Source of the DNA: Holtermannia corniformis
Lineage: Eukaryota; Basidiomycota; Tremellomycetes; Holtermanniales
Assembly (NCBI GenBank): GCA_001599935.1
Contig: BCIJ01000024.1
Span: 124,001-188,000 of the forward strand
DNA length: 64,000 bases
Direction: 5' to 3'
Numbering within the stretch: the first letter of the stretch is position 1; each line of letters opens with the position of its first letter. The notes under the pieces are model-generated. The model made no database searches. It was not told where the DNA came from and saw only the letters and a list, made by a program, of their open reading frames with translations. Positions 58,216 to 64,000 of the stretch are shown piece after piece. The position numbers and the translations under genes are program-made.

Positions 58216-59200
58216 TCAGAAGCCTAGGCTATTGCCCGTCTCGGCCCCTAAGCCTGAAACCTTGTGATCGGTCGGTCTCGCTTGGGCTTCGTACAAGATG
58301 ACTCCTGGTTCTTTGGGTAGCTGCAGAGCGTCAATATGTGCAGAGCCTGGCCACCTGGGACTGACAGGTGTCCACGAGCCACGCAAGCCGACATAGTACA
58401 CCCTCGTCTCCTCTTCATCGCCATCGCCTCCGACGGCGTTGCTAGCATTGTTGGGGAAGAAGAGTTGGAGGGTGTGAACCGTGGCGAACTTGGATGCCCT
58501 ATGAGGAATATGAGCCCCAGACGGTAGAGCTGATCATACAAACTCACCTTACAGCATATTCGACGCCTTCGCGGTTCGGGACAATGTCAAACTCCTGTAC
58601 GGGCTTGCTCCCTTCGGCATCGGCAAAGTCAAGCCCCGGCGTGTTGAGGAACTGTCATGAATAAGCTGTATTCACTGGTATTGCTAAGTGCATACTGACC
58701 ACCAGCATCTTCTCTGGCGTCTTGCCGCCTGGTCCCGCCTTGAGCGTGATGGATCTCAGTTTGACGGAAGATGTGAAGGGGACTGTACGGTCAGACTGTA
58801 TTCTTGATCACTGATTGTAACACACTTTTGATGATGAGCGAGTCATCAAGCTCCGATTCGCAGTACTAGACCGAATCAGCACCCACCAACGCCGAATCGA
58901 TCTCGGAAACGCACCGTGACTTCATCCTCGCGATCGTCCCAAGCTCTTTCTTGCACCTGTATCAGCCTGCTCCTCTCCCGCAAGCACGACGCAGCCGACC
59001 CACTTGATCACATTCTTGCCAGTCTGCCCACCGCCGGCCGCGTTCAGGGCCGTTACGTTGTCACGATCAATCTGAGTGTAGAGCGAATCGTGCGGCCCGG
59101 CGGAGGTGGGTGCGTCGTGGTCGTGGTCGTGGCCGCCTGCACCGTGGCCGTGATCATGTGTATGATAGTCCGAATCTGATACTTCGTGACTGCAAGACAT
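58216..59200 (-). CDS. PITH-domain protein
   Basis: Seven exons, about 235 aa, introns near 45 nt. It starts MSCSHEVSDSDYHTHDHGHG, a strongly His-rich leader, then SLYTQIDRDNVTALNAA and NVIKWVQERAWDDREDEVTY, CESELDDSLIIKIPFTSSVK, LRSITLKAGPGGKTPEKMLV, LNTPGLDFADAEGSKPVQEF and DHKVSGLGAETGN. This is the PITH (proteasome-interacting thioredoxin C-terminal) domain in stand-alone form, as in human PITHD1; stand-alone members bind the 26S proteasome in some species. No thioredoxin domain is present. The His run could bind metal. The 3' end is close to the secreted orphan (92 bp, convergent). The 311-bp gap upstream (59201-59511) shows nothing recognisable. Confidence 0.87.
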
Positions 59201-59511
59201 GATGGGTACACTCGCTCTCAAGTGTCGTTGAACAGTGCAGCTCAATTGCATGAGACCAGATGCCCACCTGGGGTCAGTGAAATTTGAATGATCGTAGAGA
59301 TTTCTAAATCTGCAATCCTCTCGCACCGTGTCAAGGACTAGATTAGCGTACATAACCGACCAGCAGTCGTACAGCCAAGGGCAAGAAGGCCTGGTATCAC
59401 ACCTGGCATGTCCCGGCCCAGCTTAACTCCACTACGATGCGCTCGTATGCTTTCCGTCCCAGCTGGCTGGACCGTGCAGCACCTGGTTGACTATATTCAC
59501 TTAACATACAA

Positions 59512-62038
59512 CTATATACTTGATTGTCTCTCCTCATCCCCCGCGCAGCCGCCAGGCACTCGCACAAGAGCCAACAGCACCTGCGCCAGCGCCAGCATGC
59601 CCGCACCAACTCCAAACACCGTCGCCGGATACCCGCCCACCGTGGCCGCAAAGACCGAGCCGAACATCAACGGTCCCAGCAGCGTCATACTGAGTGCGTT
59701 CAGCATCGCGAGCCCGCCGAACAGCTTGCCGGCGTCGCGCTGCGTCGGGAGTAGAGCCAATGCGAGCGAGTTGAGCGCGGGTGAAGCTCCAGCGCCGAAC
59801 GTGACGAATGCAGTCAGGATGATAAAGGTGCTAGAGGGGACGATGAAGGTCATGAGAGCGTAGGCGGACGCTTCGATCAGGAGCGAGATGCGGGCGACGC
59901 CGAGGTCGAATGTCGCTTCGCGCACAGAGTGTGGAGAATGACCACCTGGGTGGATGAGTGGCGTCTGTTCGTCGTCACTTGGCGTTGTTGGGGCGCGTGG
60001 GCGGAAAAAGTAGAACAGCGCTGTCATGTATGTCAGCGACACTGAGCTCAAGACACGCGCTACTTACTAGGGAGGACGACTAGCAGCGCCAGACCCCGCG
60101 AGATACCCATTAAAGTCAGGTAAGGCCCGAGCTGGCTTGAAGTCCAACCGTACATATACAGCAGGTACTGCCCCTTGACCTGCATGATGCCCTGTGACTA
60201 TCGTCAGCTCCGATATCTCGTGCTCGAGACCTCGACGTACCATCATCATGCCGACCAGAAACAGCGCGCCGCCTACACACGTCAAACTCCAGTCTCTCGT
60301 CCGGCGCCCTTGCACCACCCGAGGACGGAAGACCTCCAGCGCTCCAAGCCAATTGGCAAGCCATTGCCCAACGACACCCCGCTCGGTACCTTGCGGCCGA
60401 TCCCTAGCCTTGTTCGCCTTTGTCACCTCCGCACTCCGATGCAGTGCCTGCCGAGCATCCAGGCTCAACGACTCTGGTAGCAAGCCCAGGATCGAAAAGA
60501 CGTATGCGAGATGGATCGCCGTGGTGATGTAGAACGGTAACAGGATGTTACCGCTGCGATCGATGACAAAACTGCCGATAGCGGGACCGGCGGCAAAGCC
60601 GAGCATCATGATCCCTGCGACGCGGGAAAAGACTCTGGCGCGGGAACCGTCGGGCGTGACATCGGAGATGTAGGCGTTGATCGTGGCCAGCAGGGTTGAT
60701 GAGCCGCCAAGGAGGCCGTCGATGATTGGACCGATTAGGAGGAAGCGGTAGCCGCCGGGCATGATGCTCGGATACGTCGCGACGAGGATGAACGAGAGGT
60801 CGCTGAGGGTGTCAGCGGATGTGATTGGAAGCTCCCGGTTGGTTAGCTGTAACATTCGCGCTGCAAGAGCGCCAGCGACCCCAGAGCATTTTCAGAAACG
60901 TAGAAAGTTCAAGGCGCTGATAGTCAGACCACCAAGCACAAAGCAGCACCACAAACTCGAAAGAGAACGGAGCCGGTCCAAGAAGACATCGCCCACCAGA
61001 TGCCCAACGATCGCACAGATCCCTAATGCCACGCCAGCCGACTGACCTACAAAACATGCCGAGCTCCGAAATCGCCATGATCCGCGTCCGGCCGATCCGA
61101 TCGCTCTGCTGGCCCCAGAAACCCGTCGTGAGGGCCGAGAGGATGCCCATGACGATTGTCATGGCTATCAAGTGTCAAGATCCATCCCACGCTCAAGGTG
61201 TAGACGGACTCATTGTCAGTTTGGCAGCGGCCGCTTGGACTTTTGGATCCTTTTTGCAGATGCGCGGATCGATCGGCTTGTATTGGTCTTGGTCGTGCTT
61301 TGGTGCGGACGGTTGGCCTGGGTTGTTGGGTTGGCGCTCGAGTGGGTGGCGACTGTCCCAGTCTTCTTTTCGACGGCGAAGGTACCATTCTTCAAACGGG
61401 TTCCAGGCTGTCTCGTTCCCTGGGTGCGCTTGTACCGCCCATTGATCCGAGTCTGAGTCGACGAGCTCGAAGAGGTCCACGGTAGCCGGCATCGGCTTCT
61501 TTGAGATTGGCATGGTCGGCACGACCCTATCATCGCCTTGTTCCAGTCTCCCTCCGCCACCACCTCCCGGAGCTGGCACGACCGGCGGGACCTGATCCGC
61601 ACTAGGCGGGTGCGCGAGGCAAGCCAAGCTAATGTACAGTTCCTGCTTTGGCGCGATATTCATGCCCAAGCTCAACGCAGCCCCTATGATGAACGGGAAC
61701 ACCCAACCAGGACTAGGACGGCAGTACCATTTCTTGTTTGAGAGGTGGGAACGCTTGAGGTCTGTCCATGTGACGCTATCGAGCAAGCCGTCGCCCTCGG
61801 ATTCGCTATCTGACGGGGCATAGTCTGACTCTGCTGACTGGAGTAGAGCTTGGGACAGGCTTGCACCGGATGCAGCGTTGGGTTCGATTATGCTTCCATT
61901 GTTGTTGGGCATGTACTCGCGGTGCTGTGGGTGTGCGTGGTGGGATCGGTGCGAGCGGATCGAACCCGACGGTGAGGGCGATCGAGAGCTGCGTGGTTGC
62001 AGATGAGGCGGAATGGCCGATGGCGGGTTGGGTGCCAT
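59512..62038 (-). CDS. MFS transporter (TetA/HIAT1-like)
   Basis: Exons 62038-61210, 61164-61047, 60802-60241, 60191-60068 and 60020-59512 give 713 aa. A hydrophilic N-terminus of about 130 residues precedes TM1 (WVFPFIIGAALSLGMNIAPK), then a long loop. The MFS motif A equivalent is GFWGQQSDRIGRTRIMAIS; LSFILVATYPSIMPGGYRFL and GPIIDGLLGGSSTLLATINAY follow. Around 12 helices are visible, ending in a short basic tail. The substrate is unknown; relatives export drugs or move sugars and organic solutes. Intron 60803-61046 is 244 nt, longer than its neighbours, and joins ELGMFC to SDLSFILVA in phase 2; ignoring it creates an apparent frameshift. The start is the first in-frame ATG (MAPNPPSAIPP). 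Confidence 0.87.
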
Positions 62039-62309
62039 GGTGTGGATGTCTAGCTGTCCGTTGCCCACCTGCTGTCTTGACAGTGCTGCTGCTCGCTGCC
62101 GTCGCTGCACAAAGTATTACAGGTTGTTTGTCAGCACAAACGGCGTCACCGTCCGATCTGCTTCCGGCCGAATCCTGCATCCCGGTACAATCTTGACCGT
62201 GGCGGCAAGTGTGGTGGCACTGAACATGGTATGTAGTGTACTCTTTGTACTCTTTGTAGATATATCACAGTACGCACAGCGCACACAGCCACTTGAACAC
62301 CATGATCCA

Positions 62310-64000
62310 TCACGGCTGCTCACTCTGCCGCCGCGCTTCGGCCTCGTGCCCACCATCGCCACCTCTCCTACCATGCCTCGCCGTCTCCGTCTCCCTGGTA
62401 GTACCCTTGTCGGCCCAAGCGCGTCGTTTATCATTCACCATCCTATCCCTCGCTCGTCGCTCCCCACCGCCCTCTCGCTCCTCCCTTCGTCGCTGTTCTC
62501 CACCACTCTGCACAAAGCGCAGTAGCTCACCCTGGAGCTTATATCCCGCCCCCTCCAGCTCTTCCACAGCGACGCGCCAGCGCTGATCCTTGACGGCCAC
62601 GAGCTTGCGTACGAGCGCTTCGTACACTGCGAACCGGGGTGCGTGCCCTGCGCTCTTCATCTGCTCGAGAAAGTAGAACGCGTCTTCGTACGTTGGCTGG
62701 CTCAGGCAGAGCAACACCATGCGCTCATACGTCACCTCGTCGGGCTTCAGTGCAGGTTCGAGCGCAGACATCTCGCTCAGCAGCGTGTCGCCTAGAGGTC
62801 GGTGCCGAGCCTCGATCGCGGCCGAAAGTACCAGGTTGTACGTCTCGATCGTCGGTCTCACCTTGAGATCCCGTGCCGCCGCCTGGGTCGCCCGAGCCCG
62901 CTGCAGGTCCTTCAACCGAACAGCAGCCTCGATCAACGCGTTCATCGCCGTAACGTCTACGACGTCGCCGCGCTCAACCATATCCTCGAGCGCATAGAAC
63001 GCTTCGTCTAGGATCTCGCGGCTCTGCGCGAGCACGTTGACGATCGGGCTCGCGGTCGCGCTCGTCGGCTCGAGGCCAGCGCTACGGATCGTCGAGAGCA
63101 CAGAAATGGCGTCGGGAACTTTGCCGGCGTGGCAAAAGGCTTCGAGCAGCGGTGCAAGGTGGTGTTCGCCTGCGCGAACGGAGAGTTGAGGAAGGAACGA
63201 GAGGGCAGACGTTGCGAGCTCGGGCTTGCCCCAGCGACCTGCAGCGCCGAGCACGGCGAGGATGAGCCCCTCTTCCGGGACGAACCGGCTCGACCCGGCA
63301 GTCTGTTGCCAGGCCAGCTCTACCCCCTCGATCTGCACAAAGTCAGCAATGTTCAACTCGCTCACGCAACACTCACAAACTGCTCGAGAGCACTACACCG
63401 CAGAATCTCAACCCAGACGGCCGGCTCGACAATTCTAAGCCCGAGTCTCTCCTCCAGATCCACCAGGCCAATCGCCAACCTCGGCATCCCCCACGCACAC
63501 GCCGCGGCAATCGCCTGCCGCATCTGCTGTACGTCGGGCTTCATCTCCTTGGTTTGCATCTCATGCACGAGTAGCATGACCTGCTCGATCGATTGCGTTC
63601 CGAGTGCCGGACGGAGCAGAGCGCGATACGTATCGGGACTGGGTTGCACCCGGGCGTCGGAGAGGTGTAGGAGTAGAGAGTGGAGGAGGTGTGGGTGGGG
63701 GCCGGCAGCATGTAGGAGGATATCAAACCCTTCGATCCCGAGGTCGAGCCCGGCCGCCCGTGCGTCCTCGTACAGCCCGAGCGTGAGCTTCCACCCTAGC
63801 CCTTCACGCCCTTCAGCCGTCTCGGCCGGTTCTCGTTCGGCAGCCGTCTTGTAGACCACCTCTTCCGCTTCCTCTGTCAATGTCGGCACCTCCAGCCCAA
63901 CACCCAGAGCATACGCTCCCCGTCGATGCGTGTAATCGGCCGCCGCTTTCAACGCCTCGAGGTAGTCTTCCTTCATCGCATACTCTTTCCGCGCAAACTC
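62310..64000 (-). CDS. PPR-repeat protein, 5' end beyond the window (partial)
   Basis: The frame is open to the window edge (EFARKEYAMKEDYLEALKAA at the visible start). One 44-nt intron, 63333-63376, joins ALEQF to IEGVELAWQQ; the last exon runs to a stop at 62310. About 545 residues are visible. Helical pairs of about 35 residues recur: DTYRALLRPALGTQSIEQVM, LAPLLEAFCHAGKVPDAISV, TAMNALIEAAVRLKDLQRAR, ETYNLVLSAAIEARHRPLGD, TYERMVLLCLSQPTYEDAFY and FAVYEALVRKLVAVK. These are pentatricopeptide repeats, typical of mitochondrial RNA-binding proteins acting in transcript stability or translation. The C-terminus is extremely charged (Arg/Glu/Gly-rich). The targeting peptide, if any, lies outside the window. 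Confidence 0.87.

Noticed and set aside
60803..61046. Apparent frameshift or 28-nt intron in the MFS transporter after SELGMF
   Set aside because: A single 244-nt intron with donor gtcagt (after TGT AG), branch cgctgac and acceptor ccctcag joins ELGMFC to SDLSFILVATYP in phase 2, matching the family's spacing. No frameshift is needed.
1..64000. CRISPR arrays, bacterial operons, tRNA or rRNA genes, intact transposons
   Set aside because: No regularly spaced repeats, Shine-Dalgarno-led tandem genes, convincing tRNA boxes, rRNA text or transposase/reverse-transcriptase motifs were seen. The organism is clearly eukaryotic.

Overview
This window is nuclear DNA of an intron-rich fungus, most likely a basidiomycete (yeast-like or filamentous not resolvable). 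Support: class IV chitin synthase, a very large fungal adenylyl cyclase with RA, LRR, PP2C and cyclase domains, Ccr4, U2AF35, phospholipase B and fungal-only families, nearly all cut by tiny GT-AG introns of about 40-55 nt with CTGAC/CTAAC-type branch sites 10-25 nt before the 3' AG. Class or genus is not claimed. Gene models were built by reading splice sites by eye and checking that every exon keeps phase; no transcript data were available.

Layout: CCR4 3' end (+, 1-221); orphan coiled-coil gene (+, 596-1863); adenylyl cyclase CYR1 (-, 1956-8794); ARF6-type GTPase (-, 9175-13606); DUF2015/UPF0357 membrane protein (+, 14227-17300); R3H protein (-, 17447-18894); U3 processome subunit DIP2/UTP12 (-, 19599-22915); small Cys-containing protein (-, about 23233-23563); orphan coiled-coil protein (-, 24025-25089); meiotic MutS homologue MSH5 (+, 25229-28933); Uls1/Ris1-like SNF2 translocase (-, 29022-34407); complex I B12/NDUFB3 (+, 34653-37782); phospholipase B (-, 37885-40834); an uncertain gene (+, about 41269-42024); BTB protein (-, 42344-43335); U2AF35 (-, 43618-47860); SEC17/alpha-SNAP (+, 48179-52511); chitin synthase CHS3 (+, 52947-56684); secreted orphan (+, 57005-58123); PITH protein (-, 58216-59200); MFS transporter (-, 59512-62038); PPR protein, 5' end outside the window (-, 62310-64000).

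The outstanding feature is a two-size intron population. Most introns are 37-60 nt, but six genes (ARF6, DUF2015, the Uls1-like gene, NDUFB3, U2AF35, SEC17) carry eight introns of 0.8-3.4 kb, together about 17 kb or a quarter of the window. Each has an ordinary donor, branch site and acceptor and joins conserved protein segments exactly in frame. Their interiors have no gene I can recognise; I saw one near-perfect 20-bp hairpin, one diverged internal direct repeat, and a 17-nt word shared by two of them. At the other extreme the Uls1-like gene has exons of 9, 11, 13 and 15 nt and a 29-nt intron. Without splice-aware reading these genes would be annotated as fragments separated by apparently empty DNA.

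The genes do not form a pathway cluster; they are a normal mix of housekeeping and accessory genes, with alternating strands and short shared promoters. MSH5 implies that a meiotic programme exists or existed.
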